64,000 nucleotides of DNA from Dendrolimus kikuchii (taxonomy: Eukaryota > Arthropoda > Insecta > Lepidoptera > Lasiocampidae). Where the stretch lies: the NCBI GenBank assembly GCA_019925095.2, contig CM034398.1:5843001-5907000 (forward strand), given 5' to 3'. The notes under the pieces are model-generated. The model was not told where the DNA came from. It saw nothing but the letters and a program-made list of their open reading frames with translations, and did not search any database. A program made the position numbers and the translations under genes. The first letter of the stretch is position 1, and the number at the start of each line of letters is the position of its first letter. Shown in pieces: positions 10,840-21,897 of this stretch.

Positions 10840-11069
10840 ATTCATACTTTTATTCCGCGTACAACGATAATCTGGAGGGAACTTCCCGCCATGGCTTTCC
10901 CCTTCCGTTATGATATGGGGTTTTTTATGAAGGGCATTACAAAATTTCTTAGACGTCGGCAACGCGTTGGTGACACCCCTGGTGTTGCAAACGTTTATAG
11001 GCGACGGTAGCCACTTTCCATCAGGTGGGCCGTCTGCCTGTTTGCCTACTTCAGGCAATAAAAAAAAAC
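10840..11069 (+). mobile_element. Jockey-like LINE, C-terminal coding end and 3' UTR
   Basis: The reading frame FIPRTTIIWRELPA ... FRYDMGFF ... RRRQR ... GVANVYRRR stop (11008-11010) is the extreme C-terminus of an ORF2-like protein. After it come 'tccatcaggtgggccgtc' and an AATAAA/A-tail end at 11069. The same protein end and UTR occur on the minus strand at 34458-35205. Confidence 0.85.
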
Positions 11070-11324
11070 TAAGAAAGCTAATAAGTACAAACTTTTAGAA
11101 ACAATTTTAATAAATTCCAACGTTATGGTAAGTTGATGTTACCATTTGTAAAGTAGTAAAAGAATCACTTTATACTTTGTTTTGTCATAGCAGATAAATT
11201 TTTGAATAAAGTTTTAGTTAAATTGTACATTTAGAAGGTTATTTTTTTTACTTCAATGTCAAGTTTAAATTCTCCTTAACTTGACAACATTCAAACATCA
11301 TTCAATAGTGTAATTGATAATATT

Positions 11325-11780
11325 TTCTTAATTTTTCGCGACTAGTACACATAATATAAAAAAAATCATTTAAAAAAAACGACTTTAAAAACTAAAAAGT
11401 ATAAAATAACTTTTTCTAAAGCTATTTTTAATTATAATATCTTATTTTTAATATATATTATCTAAAATATCTTGAAGTCGGTGGGAAGTAAAACATAAAA
11501 ATTACTATATTTTGAAAATTACTAAGAAACGGGAACGGAAAGTTTTTTCATAAAAAATGTTCATAAAATGAAAAATACTGGGCCAAACTATGTTAAATTT
11601 TGAAGGGACTAAATGGCAACTATTCCGTATCAAATTAAAGAAGAATCACGTAAATCGGATCATAAATCTCAGCGTAATCGGTGAACATACATAAAAAATC
11701 AAGTTGAGAACCTCCTCCTTTTGGAAGTTGGTTAAAAACTACGTTTTAACGGTTAAAACGTAGTTTTATTATAGTGTAAT
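11325..11780. repeat. FB foldback remnant with an insertion between arms
   Basis: The left outer arm is 'tcttaatttttcgcgactagtacacataat' near 11333. The inner arms meet at 11735-11767 as a 33-nt near-perfect palindrome (AAAACTACGTTTTAAC g GTTAAAACGTAGTTTT). Between them lies about 370 bp of AT-rich repeat that ends 'cctcctccttttggaagt', a motif common in Lepidoptera. The FB centre is missing. Confidence 0.55.
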
Positions 11781-13000
11781 AGATTAAAAAAATCGTGTGA
11801 ATCGTGTCAAAAATGATCTTCTAAGTAAAAATGATGTATAAAGACGTTGATTCAATGCAGTTGATCCGTCCAGTATCGGCTTAACGATAAACGACCGAAC
11901 ATACTTATGACGTCATAGGTTGATACAATTAATTTAACAGAATGAGTTATTTTTAATCCCCTAATACATAAAATCATCTACCAATCAAATACAGCCGAGG
12001 TCCTTGACCTAATAAGCTTAGTAATTACTCTATCATAGCTAAATCCGATCATCGATAAGTGAATAACTGAAAACATCTCGAAAATCACAAGGCTTCGAAA
12101 TTAAATTCCTCCCAACCGTGCAACAGCGGGTAAAGAAAAATTCCTTTGCCCAAGAAAAAAAGGGGAAATTAAATAAAATCTTGATTCCTTTATTAAACTC
12201 TTTTGTGATTGGATTTATCTTGAGAAGAAATCGGAGCGGACCAAAAAAATAAGGGTTCGAAAACTTATTTTCTTAAAAGGAATCCGGAATGGGAACATTA
12301 ATTTTCTATTTTTTAAAAGCAAATACATACCTCAACCTGATAGTGTATAAAGACCGTGATATCGTCAATATATCAACAATATTTGAATTATTTCGAGAAA
12401 ACAAAGACGTAATACATTACATTTAAATAGTGTACTTATAACAAATAAACAAAATTATTGTAGTAAAAATCGAATATACTCATAAAATATTCGAAGAAAT
12501 TAAAATATTTATTAACTTTTCGACTAAGAATTCCAAAAAATTATGATTACCAGCAATTTTAGTATTTGAATCTTCTATCTCAATATAACATTTTTTTAAT
12601 ATCTTCAATATTTTCGTAGTTTAAGTGAACCAAAAAAAATATTTCGTGAGAAAAATAAATTCTTTAACCCGAAAAATTTAATCGTGTCGTACTTAATTAA
12701 TTATAATAGAAAGTCATCGATATTTCGTAATCATAATTACGAAATATCGATAACTTGTTTCTTGATAGGGATGATATTGTGTTTGCGGGAAATAAGGAAC
12801 CTATAATAATATGTGAAAAATCCAACTAAGTAAGCCAATATATTGCTACAACCTACACGCCGACAAAAGTGGATTCACACCTGCATACCATAAAAGCACA
12901 CTGTACCTTTCCGCATTTGGACTTCTTTTGTTTACTTTGTGTTTAAAATTTGCGATTAGAAAACAGCTCATTGTTTATTGTAATCTTTTATGACAGTCAC
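11781..13000. other. AT-rich, no gene; one hairpin
   Basis: Very A/T-rich with no usable ORF. A fragment 'gttgatccgtccagtatcgg' near 11860 resembles the SINE-C tail. Confidence 0.6.
12716..12751. repeat. Perfect 16-bp inverted repeat, loop CATA
   Basis: Arms atcgatatttcgtaat and attacgaaatatcgat. Isolated and A/T-rich. No promoter or transposon context visible. Confidence 0.9.
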
Positions 13001-13072
13001 TAGCCAGGTGTGTCGAAATGATTCTAAGAAATTCTGTGCACGCGGTCGGGCAGACATATTGTATCGGTGCAG

Positions 13073-13136
13073 TATAAAGCAATGGCCCAATGGAGAGATC
13101 GGCAGTCGAGCGAGAACCACGATCAAAGCGAGACTT
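13073..13136 (+). promoter_or_regulatory. Candidate RNA Pol II core promoter (TATA, Inr, DPE)
   Basis: TATAAA at 13073-13078. An Inr-like GGCAGTCG has its A at 13104, 31 bp from the first T of the TATA box. A DPE-like AGACTT sits at 13131-13136, i.e. +28 to +33. The spacing fits an insect core promoter. AATAAA follows at 13258, so a solo LTR is a serious alternative to a host promoter; I found no clear LTR boundaries or target duplication. Confidence 0.35.
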
Positions 13137-13480
13137 GTGTACATTCGGTAAACTATTTAGTGACGGACTTTGCGTGTGTTATTGAATCGTGCTTTACGTT
13201 TGGACTGGTTGTGTTCAGTTATATTTGTACCTGTGTTATACGTGTTTGTATAGTTCTAATAAATTCTATAGTAATCCAACGGCATTTTAATTCGAGTCCT
13301 GCAATTCGTAACATAAATTTACACCATGACTTTTCTCTATGTCTATTATGACGTGATTATTGTTTGCTGACATCAGAAATTAGGCGAAACTAAATTTGGT
13401 TCGGGACAGGGAAATATGTAAGTATGTGGAATACTCAGCCTAGACACCATCTAGTGTTATATAGTAAACTAGGTGACCTG

Positions 13481-13601
13481 TAATAAAACTGCGTTTTAAC
13501 TTAAGCGCGGTATTTCGCGTGCCGTGATCACGGCTACTTAAAATGGCCGAAACGTCGGAATAATAAAAATCAAATAAAATACCGCGCTTAAAACTTTATT
13601 A
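13481..13601. mobile_element. FB element, short form with terminal inverted repeats
   Basis: The left end TAATAAAACTGCGTTTTAAC plus AAGCGCGGTATTT and the right end ATACCGCGCTTAAAAC plus TTTATTA are inverted copies. The centre holds the palindrome CCGTGATCACGG and 'ggccgaaacgtcggaataat'. No ORF. Related copies at 17869, 19330, 44908 and 63393. Confidence 0.8.
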
Positions 13602-13699
13602 TGTGTACTAGTCGCGAAAACTTAAGAAAATACTAGCTTGGACAGCTAGTGCCCACTTAGCTGGGCGTCATTAAAAAACTAAAAAATATTATTAATCAT

Positions 13700-13860
13700 A
13701 ATCAAATAATAGCCTATGTCACTCAGGAATAATATAGCTTTGTACTAGAGAAAGAATTTTCAAAATTGGTGCAGTAGTTAAGTTTAGGTAAGAGATTACT
13801 TCGTACAAACAAACAAACTCACAAACTTTACCTGTACATAATATTAGTATAGATTACGTA
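13700..13860 (+). repeat. G repeat 3' end
   Basis: Ends in 'acaaacaaacaaactc' and 'aatattagtatagat', as in the copies at 45984 and 56783. Non-coding. Confidence 0.55.
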
Positions 13861-13959
13861 TACTTATCTACTGATTCATTATATTGTCTATACCTTTTGC
13901 GTGGGTCCATTTTAACCGTATCTGTTATTAGGTTCGTGAGCTGTTGTGCACGCTGCAAG

Positions 13960-14020
13960 ATGCGCCCGGCGCCGGCAATCGATGGTAGCCATGGCAACGC
14001 CCACCAGACCATTGGCCCAC
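13960..14020. promoter_or_regulatory. CpG-rich site with RFX X-box
   Basis: GTAGCCATGGCAAC at 13985-13998 fits the RFX/X-box consensus (GTnnCC AT GGnAAC) at all core positions. Upstream is GCGCCCGGCGCCGGC (NRF1-like palindromic GC). Downstream is CCATTGGCCC (inverted CCAAT box). In animals X-boxes drive ciliary genes in sensory neurons. No flanking exon was identified, so the regulated gene is unknown. Confidence 0.4.
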
Positions 14021-14159
14021 GCGACAATGATCTTTACAGCAAACGACTACTTGTACAAAGTTAAATATTTTCTTCCATATACTCCTAAAATCAGGATTTC
14101 TCTAAGAGCACTTAAGGCACTACTATATTTGACTAAACTGAAGAAAGCTTGAACGACTT

Positions 14160-16015
14160 GAACTTTGTGTAAATATTACAATTGTCGCAAAACAGAGCTC
14201 ACGACTTACTCTAAACACTGGTTTAATAGACAAAATATAAAGATAACAAGTGTGGTACTACAAAGAAACCAGCAAAGGGACTCTTGCGCTCCGGTGTAGG
14301 CACACAGGCCCACGTAAGCAACATAGCATTCCTTGCTAAGTATCTGCTACCTGCCGAAGGGTTCTGTGAACTCCTGCGCTCCAGTGCCATCCGTGGCGTG
14401 ACGGCATATAGAGCGTGTACACTGCACAGCAGTCCGCACCATGAAATTGCGATTATAGTTTGTTAAGAGTGATGCGGTATTTGAATAAAGAACAGAAGTA
14501 CATAAGTAGAGATGGCATGTCAGGCCGTCGAGTGCATCTTTGGTTCTTGTAGTCCTGACATAAATAAAGCTAAAAAGGAGTTAGGAATTTTTTTGATAAA
14601 AATAGCTTTTGTACAGTGGCGGAATAAAATAGTTCGTCAGTTTTTAAATTGATTCGTTTAACGTTCCGCGAGCACATGTTACCTTTTCAAACTAAGTCAC
14701 AGAACATACTGTTCCACAGCCAATTACGTTTAACTGTTTGATAATAAAATTTAAAATGACTTAAATCAAAGTGGTTTGATTTTCTATCTTATCTAAGAAG
14801 ATTGTTTAGTCATGTAAAACCTTTTTATTGGTTTAATATTTATAATTAGCGTAGTGATTATATCCTCTTTGTTTCTTATTATTTATCACAACGTCTGTCA
14901 TTGGCAACATTGCAATTTTCTTTTTTCTATCTATACATACAAATAAATAAAATTAAGTGTCTTTTTGTAACGTCAGAATAAAAGCTTACTTTCTCATACT
15001 TTTTCATACTTTCTCATGCATATGCATGATTTTTTATATAGATATCGTATACGATACCCATATAAAAAAATCAATTTTAAAAAAGTTTGTCTGGATGTTC
15101 CGACTAATCTCTGAAACGGCTAGACCGATTTTGACGACACTTTCACCGGCAGATAGCTGATATTATAAGTATATAGTAACTTGGCTACCTTTTTTTTGGA
15201 TTCGAAACAAACGCGGGCGCAGCTAGTGTTTTATAAATGTAACATTTATTCAAATGTTGACAGTACTGTTTCTTGTATTTGTGCAAGCAAAAGTCGACTT
15301 TAAGGTGACGAACATTATAATTCCGTGAGTGCACCTTATTAGTTCAATAGACATGTCTTATATATTTTGTGTCTTGCTCTGTGTATTCGGTTGTTTGACA
15401 TCCTTATTGCGACAGGGTTCAATACTTGAAATCGGCACGATTTTCATATTATAAGAAAACTGAGAAAATTTTCAATGATTTTAAAATTTAAATCTGCGTT
15501 GTTGAAGTGCCCGAAAATATGGAAGCTGTTTTAGCGGGCTGAATGCTGAACGGGCGAAATGCTTCTCTATTAAATTATACATATAACTTATAATACTATA
15601 ACTTATCCTTTTGGTTACATTTTAATGTATGAAGATAGAAGGAAAAATATGTATGAACGTTGAACAATATCTATATAACTGTTCAGATTAGCCATGTCAA
15701 TAAATAAACAAATGATCCAAATATTATAATTCTTAATAAGTAACCCAAATTAAATCGAAGGATGTAAAGTGTCCCGAACCGCACTTAGTATTGCCAAAGC
15801 CTCACTTCATAGCAGATGAATGGAATATGCCACGAATTGAAACTTTCCCACATATAGACGTGATATCGGGAACAAGATATATAGATTTACAACTAAATTA
15901 TATTTAAGAGAAAGACTTATATGTATAACCATAAAATCTGCTTATAAAATCGGGCAAGTCCGTGGCAGTAAACGAATGATAAAGGTTCTGTAGAGTTGAT
16001 AACGTAAACTCGTTT
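14160..16015. other. No recognised gene
   Basis: AT-rich. A GC-richer patch at 14280-14460 has a 60-codon open frame but no homology I recognise. 15095-15230 resembles a dispersed repeat end ('ctgaaacggctagaccg', 'cgggcgcagctagtg'). Confidence 0.5.
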
Positions 16016-16019
16016 ACGA

Positions 16020-16105
16020 AATTTACTATTCCAGGAATCGAACTCCGTGCCTCTGCGTGCAATGAGATTGGTTCGCAAAGGCTTAGCTCACTCTGCCCTT
16101 AAATG
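16020..16105 (-). mobile_element. SINE-D head fragment
   Basis: On the minus strand it reads 'gtgagctaagcctttgcg' then GTTCGATTCCTGGAATAGTA, matching the tRNA-like head of the complete SINE-D at 54191-54435, box B included. The tail is missing. Confidence 0.6.
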
Positions 16106-16213
16106 ACTGTGACTGTGATATACGCAGACAGAGAGTAAGACGGAGGGATTTGATGGAAACATAATGATTTTGCAAAAATGTCCGGAAATAAACCCTATTA
16201 AATATCGTTACTT

Positions 16214-16480
16214 GAATCATCATCATCCTAGCGTTAAATTCCGGTTGCGTTCGGAGCGTCTGCCTCGAAGCCCGGGGTCCGCTTTCTTACTTTTTCTTCT
16301 CCACTTCGCGCGGTCTTCGGCATCCTTATTTGTGAGATCATTGGTACGCATGTCATACTTTACGACATCAAGCCAGCATTTCGTGGGTCTACCCCTACGA
16401 ACGGGTCTTGGAGGCGCCATAGCTAGACATTTGTTCTCCACGTAAGTAGCCGGTTTCCGTAAAACGGGGCCGTACGTCAC
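16214..16480 (-). pseudogene. Non-LTR retrotransposon ORF2 C-terminus (RGRP...W...KADP type)
   Basis: An 85-residue frame contains RRGRPTKCWLDVVKYDM, DAEDRAKWRRKS and KADPG. This post-RT tail is very common in insect endonuclease/reverse-transcriptase LINEs, probably RTE-like. The 3' end carries a short (GAT)n run next to the stop. 5' truncated; RT domain absent. Confidence 0.75.
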
Positions 16481-16504
16481 GGATATGGAAGCTGCAGCGG
16501 ATGC

Positions 16505-16815
16505 GAGAAATGGTCCACCTGATGAAAAGCGGTTACCTTCGTCTATGGACTTCGCAACACTAGAGGTGCTATTAACATGCTGTCGTGCTTGGAGAAATTT
16601 TATGACAACTTAAAAAAAAAACCCCATATAATAGTGTTCAGGGAAACCTCTGCTGGGGGAGTGCATTCTCAAGCTCTACGGTGCGCAAAAGATACTTTCT
16701 TGAAAACCGTTGTGCACACGAGGTTAATAGGTTAAGAAAGTGGGCATGAAAGCCCAGCCGATTGCGAGTGGTGCGATGGTAGAAAGAAGACGAAGGCGCC
16801 TTTCTATACTGTTCC
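16505..16815 (-). pseudogene. Jockey-like LINE C-terminal fragment
   Basis: The minus-strand frame SSSFYHRTTRNRLGFHAHF ... CAQRFSRKYLLRTV is followed by the same 3' UTR as at 34458. The A-tail and the last UTR bases are lost near 16505. It abuts the preceding LINE fragment. Confidence 0.8.
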
Positions 16816-17097
16816 GCGAAAGACACCCCACTATAACTAATAGTTTCGTGGGGCAAAGCATAATGCTCTTCAACAAAATCCGAGTAAACGTTTTAAAGCT
16901 TTCAGTAAACAAGTTTAAAAAATTAGTAAAGCTACGTTTTTGCGAGAAAGCTTATTTATTATACGACTAAAAAAATTTAAATGACCGCACCGAATGGGAA
17001 TAATGGGATCGCTATCAATATTTTCAGTAATTGTTTATAAAAATATTTTGTTAAACCTTGTATAAACTAAATTTAAAAAAAATTAAACAATAATAAC

Positions 17098-17400
17098 TAG
17101 TAGTAGCCCAGTGGTCGAAATTCGACCATAATTAATTTAAATTATAAGTTTGAACATTATTAAGGTTCCGTTGTCAAAGACTATAACTTCTATAATCACA
17201 GATTTCGCCAAGGCTGTTAATTTGACTTTAACAATAAACAAAAGAGTATATATGCGTGTGTGTGTCAAATACATGGTACTGTGTGTAATTTATAAATAAG
17301 CATAATTTAAAAAAAATTATTTGCATTCTGCACTCCTTCTCTATATAAACTATAAATTTCATACTCCTCCGTCCACGCAATTTTCGTAAAAGGGGTACAA
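17098..17400 (+). repeat. V repeat, copy 2 (longest)
   Basis: Blocks 'agtggtcgaaattcgacc', 'tttgaacattattaagg', 'cacagatttcgccaagg', 'gtgtgtcaaatacatgg', 'ttctgcactccttctc', 'ctccgtccacgcaatttt' appear in order, matching 53339-53590. No ORF. Confidence 0.8.
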
Positions 17401-17431
17401 AGTTTTTAATGATTATAAAGTAAAAATATGT

Positions 17432-17562
17432 TGCTGGGGAGTTTGTTGCGCTGCTTCTTCTCTTTTAACAGTAACTAAAATTGCTTTGGAAGCGGTGGTA
17501 GACTCATTACTTTCAATAAGTAATCTATTAGATTCCATTTTTAAATAAATACATTCATTTTC
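17432..17562 (+). repeat. E retroposon 3' end
   Basis: 'ttgctggggagtttgttg', 'gctgcttcttctc', 'ggaagcggtggtagactc', then AAATAAATACATTCATTTTC. Same order at 30925 and 63080. The AATAAA plus T/A-rich end suggests a polyadenylated retroposon end. Confidence 0.7.
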
Positions 17563-17868
17563 ATTTTCTGTACATCGTGCAACACAACGATTTTTAAGAT
17601 AAGAATTAGAAGTAGGATTGTGGACTCAATCTAACGAAAACAAAGGACTGCATGCATACGCTGTCCTCCATACCACAAACCTAATCTAGAGCAAAGTTTA
17701 CATATAGAATGCAATTGTGAACTCGAATCAAATAGTAAACCGTGGTAAAACACGAAACTTTTACCACCGTGGCTTGGAAAAGTTTGTTTCACGCTTAAAT
17801 CATGCTGAAATTCATTCTCATAAAAGTTTCAATAGCTGTTTCATGTTATACCAAAAAGGACATCATCT

Positions 17869-18152
17869 AATAAAACTACGTTAACGGTTTTAAGCGCGAT
17901 AATTTATTTGTTTTTTATTATTCCTCCATAGATTAAGCTCCCATAGAGTAAATAATAACCATAAATAAAATTAAAACTAATTAATTAAAATGAATAAATT
18001 GGCGGTAGGCTAAATAAAACTTTAACAATACTTATTGACACTTGACATTTTAGTCTTCCATGATCACGGCTACTGAAAAGTGGTCGAAACGTCGAAATAA
18101 AAAAAATCTAATAAATTTCCGCGCTTAAAACCGTTAAAACGTAGTTTTATTA
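17869..18152. mobile_element. FB element, long form with ~40-bp inverted ends
   Basis: The left end TAATAAAACTACGTTAACGG + TTTTAAGCGCG mirrors the right end CGCGCTTAAAACCGTT + AAAACGTAGTTTTATTA. The right half includes 'gatcacggctactgaaaag' and 'cgaaacgtcg'. About 284 bp, non-coding. Confidence 0.75.
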
Positions 18153-18379
18153 TGTATACTAGTGGCGGAAACTTAAGAAAATATTATATATAGTACATTA
18201 TCTGTCTACAAATCTACAAATAATAAGTCTGTAATATTATTCAGACCAATAGATTACGAAAATGCAACTTTTAGAATTTTTGTTTGTCTGTCTGTCTGTT
18301 TGTTAGAACATCGTGTGAAAGCTACTGAATGTAATTGAATAGGACTCGTCACAGAGCTAGCTTATATCCCAGGTTTACA

Positions 18380-18699
18380 CATGGAATACGTCTCTTTTAA
18401 GGATAGAATTAGAAATGGGGACATACGTAAGAGAACCAAGATAACCGACATAGCTCGCAAAATTGTTGAAGTGGCAATGGGCTGGCGACGTCTGCCGTAG
18501 GACCGATAGCCGATGGAGCAGACGAGTCCTGGAGTGAAGACCGCGTCTTGGTAAACGTAGTGTCGGACGCCCTCCAGCCCGATGGACTGACGACCTGCGC
18601 GAGGTCGCCGGTACGCGCTGGATGAGAAAGGTGGAGGACCGGGATAAGTGGCGCCCACTTAAGGAGACCTACGTTCAACAATGGACTGTGCTTGGCTGA
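18380..18699 (+). pseudogene. Endonuclease-RT LINE C-terminal remnant
   Basis: Translation gives SFKDRIRNGDIRKRTKITDI, AMGWRRLP, then frames with TRWM and a terminal 'tacgttcaacaatggactg' (YVQQW-type end) before TGA at 18697. Several stops and frameshifts are present. The same family, more decayed, is at 40831-41263. Confidence 0.75.
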
Positions 18700-18887
18700 C
18701 GACGACAACGCATTGCTCTGCTGCCTTTAGGAGGAGTTTTCGCTATGTTGCATCAAAGTCTTGGAACATCATACCGCCATAATAAGGAACCTGCAGTCTA
18801 TTTTTGGGTTCAGAACTAAGTAAAAAAATCCTAATTGACCACCTAATTTACCAGAGAGACCATAAATATGATACAAGTATTTTATAT

Positions 18888-19215
18888 AATATAGCTTGTG
18901 CCCGGGACTTCATCCGCGTGGAATAGTTACTTTGGGCTATCGCTAACTTTAACCCGCTACTTTGTTTACGTAGAAGGTGAAAATATTTTTAAATCTTATT
19001 TAGTATAGATTATTACTCTTCAATTAAAATTGCGTGCTATAATTAATGCGGGAAAGTAAATTTTTTTTTTTAACTATCCCACGGGAACTCTTTAATTTTT
19101 CGGGATCAAAAGTATCCTATTTGTTGACCAGGGATATAATCTACCACCATACAAAATTTCATTTAAATCGGTCCAGTTGTTTCGGAGATTAGCGCGTACA
19201 AACAGAGAAACAAAA
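18888..19215 (+). repeat. G repeat copy
   Basis: 'gcttgtgcccgggacttcat', 'ccgcgtggaatagttac', 'ctatcccacgggaact', 'aaatcggtccagttg', 'gagattagcgcgtacaaac' appear in order. Typical 5' to 3' layout of a widely dispersed non-coding repeat. Confidence 0.7.
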
Positions 19216-19329
19216 AAATTTGAAAATAATCTAAAATCTATTTCACTTCTTACATCCCCCTGACTCGGGTATTAGATTTTTTTTTATTGTACAAAAATTT
19301 GACCTCTACAGTTTTATTATATGTATAGA

Positions 19330-19437
19330 TTTTCTTAAGTTTTCGCGACTTGTAAACAGAAACGTCGGAATAATAAAAATCAAACAAATTATCGCGCTTA
19401 AAACCGTTAAAACGTAGTTTTATTAAGTATTTTATAG
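19330..19437. repeat. FB half-element
   Basis: The outer arm 'tttcttaagttttcgcgact' is joined directly to the inner arm 'aacgtcggaataataaaa ... cgcgcttaaaaccgttaa'. The left inner arm is deleted. Confidence 0.7.
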
Positions 19438-19782
19438 TTATAAGTCAAATGATGTGCTATAACGAACCGCTATTAATTAATTTATTTTTATATGTCTTCT
19501 TCGTCACCTCTGTTCGTTTGTTTTTATGTTTTTGTTTTATTTGTAATGATAAGTTTTTTTTTTAAGTATCCGACAGTATAACCATAAATTTAAGGCCTAA
19601 CAATAAATCTAAACCAAAACTGGATACTTATAATCTAGAAAAAAGGAACAGAAACAAATGGTAAGCTACACTACACTAGAATTAATTATTCGATATATCT
19701 AATACTGTGAAACTTCTGACGGGAAAATTAACACAACTAAATGACTAAGTCTAAATACAAACATTACGAAACATTATAAACT

Positions 19783-20187
19783 AGGTGACCGGCAAACTTC
19801 GTACCGCCTTAGAATCAATAAATAAAAAACGTTGATTTCTGAACGACGGGACGAATATTAAACGTCTGACATTCAAAACCAAAAAAATAAAAAAATAATA
19901 ATCACTTTTAAATTTAATTTGATTTCTGTACGACTTTTAAATTTATTTGATTTCCAAACGACGGGACGAACATCAAATGTTTGACAGGTAGGAATAGTTT
20001 CTAAGAGAAAGCAAAATTGTTGTTTTACTATATTCCAAGCATTTTTTTTCATATTTCCTCACCTTTTAAACCTTCCCTGGACTTCCAAAAATAATTCAAA
20101 ATCAAAATTAACCAAATCAGTCCAGCCGTTCTCGAGTTTTAGCGAGACTAACGAACAGCAATTGATTTTTATATATGTATATAGATT
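19783..20187 (+). repeat. H repeat, third copy
   Basis: From 'ctaggtgaccggcaaacttc' to 'gcgagactaacgaacagc' and 'attgatttttatatatg'. It matches the 3' ~400 bp of the duplicated segments at 38683-39079 and 43690-44099. So this part is an independently dispersed repeat. Confidence 0.8.
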
Positions 20188-20239
20188 GCTCTTTTAAGTA
20201 AGATGTAAACATTGTGTGTAAACACATTAATTTGCTTTG

Positions 20240-20395
20240 TTAGCTAAGCCGTGGCATCACTTACAGATCCTTGCGGAGGATCAGCGCTGGTTGTGAAACC
20301 AGCATTATTCGAGCATGGGCTGTTTTAGGACACCATAATTGATGTTATTATTTTGTATCTTGTCCTAAATAAACATTTTTCTTTCTTTCAACGCA
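20240..20395 (+). repeat. Retroposon-like 3' end (unclassified)
   Basis: 'ccttgcggaggatcagcgc', 'tggttgtgaaaccagc', 'gggctgttttaggacacc', then CCTAAATAAACATT and a pyrimidine tract. A polyadenylation signal at the end suggests a retroposed RNA. Family not recognised. Confidence 0.35.
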
Positions 20396-20399
20396 TACG

Positions 20400-21270
20400 A
20401 TATTTTTGATCTCCGATCGGACGATTCCTTAGGATTGACGAATGGACCTGGTGGTACGGTCTCGTTTTTTAGTGTCACCGTTGTAATTAACTAACAAATT
20501 CATCGGCATGCCAACGAATTTTCATTGGCACTACTACTTTCGTAAATAAGATATTTAATAAGAACGATTTAGCCAAAGGTGGCAACGATATTTATTATGT
20601 AGTAACCCACCATATTTTATGCATCGGAAATACAACTTGCGTAGAGTAATAATTAAATTTAGATTAAAATTAAAAAAATCAAAGAACATTTTTCAAAATC
20701 TGACTAACTACCCTACATAGTCGTATAAATTTTTCCCATGAATATAAGTCATGTACTACATTGAAAAAAAATTCGACCCTCAGGTACATCATATTTGGCC
20801 GCCGCCCACAATTTTTAGTGTTTTCGCGGTCTTAATACATAATTCATTCATATAGCTCTAGTATTTCCTAAGTAATACAAAGAGATGGACGGACATGACG
20901 AGAATCTAAGGATTTTATTTTTGCAACTCTAAAAAATTTGCTAATACTTTTAAGTTGCTCTCAACAATGAACTGGGTCGGAGTAAAACCGTTTAGCATTC
21001 AGTGCTTGAGTTGAGAGTACGTTTTGCGAATTACGTCGCACCTGGCACACTGGCTCTGGATAGCGACAATTTACATAATTCACCGGGAAAACGGGTCCCC
21101 TCGTGGAAACTTCCTGTAACCCTTAATCATAATACGGTTACGTATTATACAGTTCAAAGTTTGTACTATACGAACACATATGTGACAAGGGAATTAGCAG
21201 TGTGTTAATGCAAATGTATCGCTGTATATCAAAGGTAGAAGGCATGAGTCAAAGCCGAATTTCATACCAC
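20400..21270. other. No recognised gene
   Basis: AT-rich, no ORF of note, no repeat recognised. Confidence 0.5.
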
Positions 21271-21282
21271 TGTAACATTATT

Positions 21283-21550
21283 GACTGACTGAATGACTAA
21301 ACAGATATACAATGCAAAAGTGGATGGATGCAGAAGTCGTGGAAGGCCACGACACACCTTCCATGATCAAATTGATCGTGTACTAGCAGAAGGTGATGTC
21401 AGAAGCCTTAAGAACAGACGAGCTTGCATGACAAGAGTTATGAATGTCAAAGAGGCAAGTGAGGTGTGTAAGAATAAGCCTAAATGGCACTTTGTTGTTC
21501 GTGCCTACCCCGCAAGGGAACTGGCGTGAAGTTATGTATGTATGTATGTA
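21283..21550 (+). mobile_element. LINE-R copy 4, 12-bp TSD
   Basis: Codes for MTKQIYNAKVDGCRSRGRPR ... RACMTRVMN ... ARELA stop and ends in (ATGT)n. Flanks tgtaacattatt at 21271-21282 and 21551-21562. Closely similar to copy 3 but independently truncated. Confidence 0.92.
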
Positions 21551-21659
21551 TGTAACATTATTATCATAGTATCTATACTATCGAACCTATTCGCTTTTGT
21601 CTGCTAGCTGAGTCATGATAGAGTACACCTAAATACCTATAGGATATGTATAGTATAGT

Positions 21660-21797
21660 ATAGTCTCCTTTAAGAGAGCAGCAGTGCATTTGTAGCACCT
21701 TTGTTGTTGCAAATGTCCATAGGCGATGGTAAACGCTTTCCATCTAGTGGGCCGTCTGCCTGTCTGCTGAACTCCTGCAATAAAAAATAAATAAAAA
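21660..21797 (+). mobile_element. J-SINE, 5'-truncated
   Basis: 'ctcctttaagagagcagcag', 'gtagcacctttgttg', 'gggccgtctgcctgtctgct', then CAATAAAAAATAAATAAAAA. The 'taagagagcagc' block is J-SINE-specific (the LINE has a different sequence there), so it is not a LINE end. Confidence 0.85.
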
Positions 21798-21897
21798 AAT
21801 AGTATTTGTACTTTTTCATATAACTTTGAGGAGCAGGAACTCCAGCAAGCAATTCTTTTCCACAGTTGTTTGCATGAGAAATAATTATATAATAGTG

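Noticed and set aside
13067..13351. 94-codon frame after the TATA box
   Set aside because: No family resemblance and no good start context; it overlaps the candidate 5' UTR or LTR.
16164..16445. 93-codon plus-strand frame
   Set aside because: Antisense shadow of the minus-strand LINE C-terminus with RGRP and KADP motifs.
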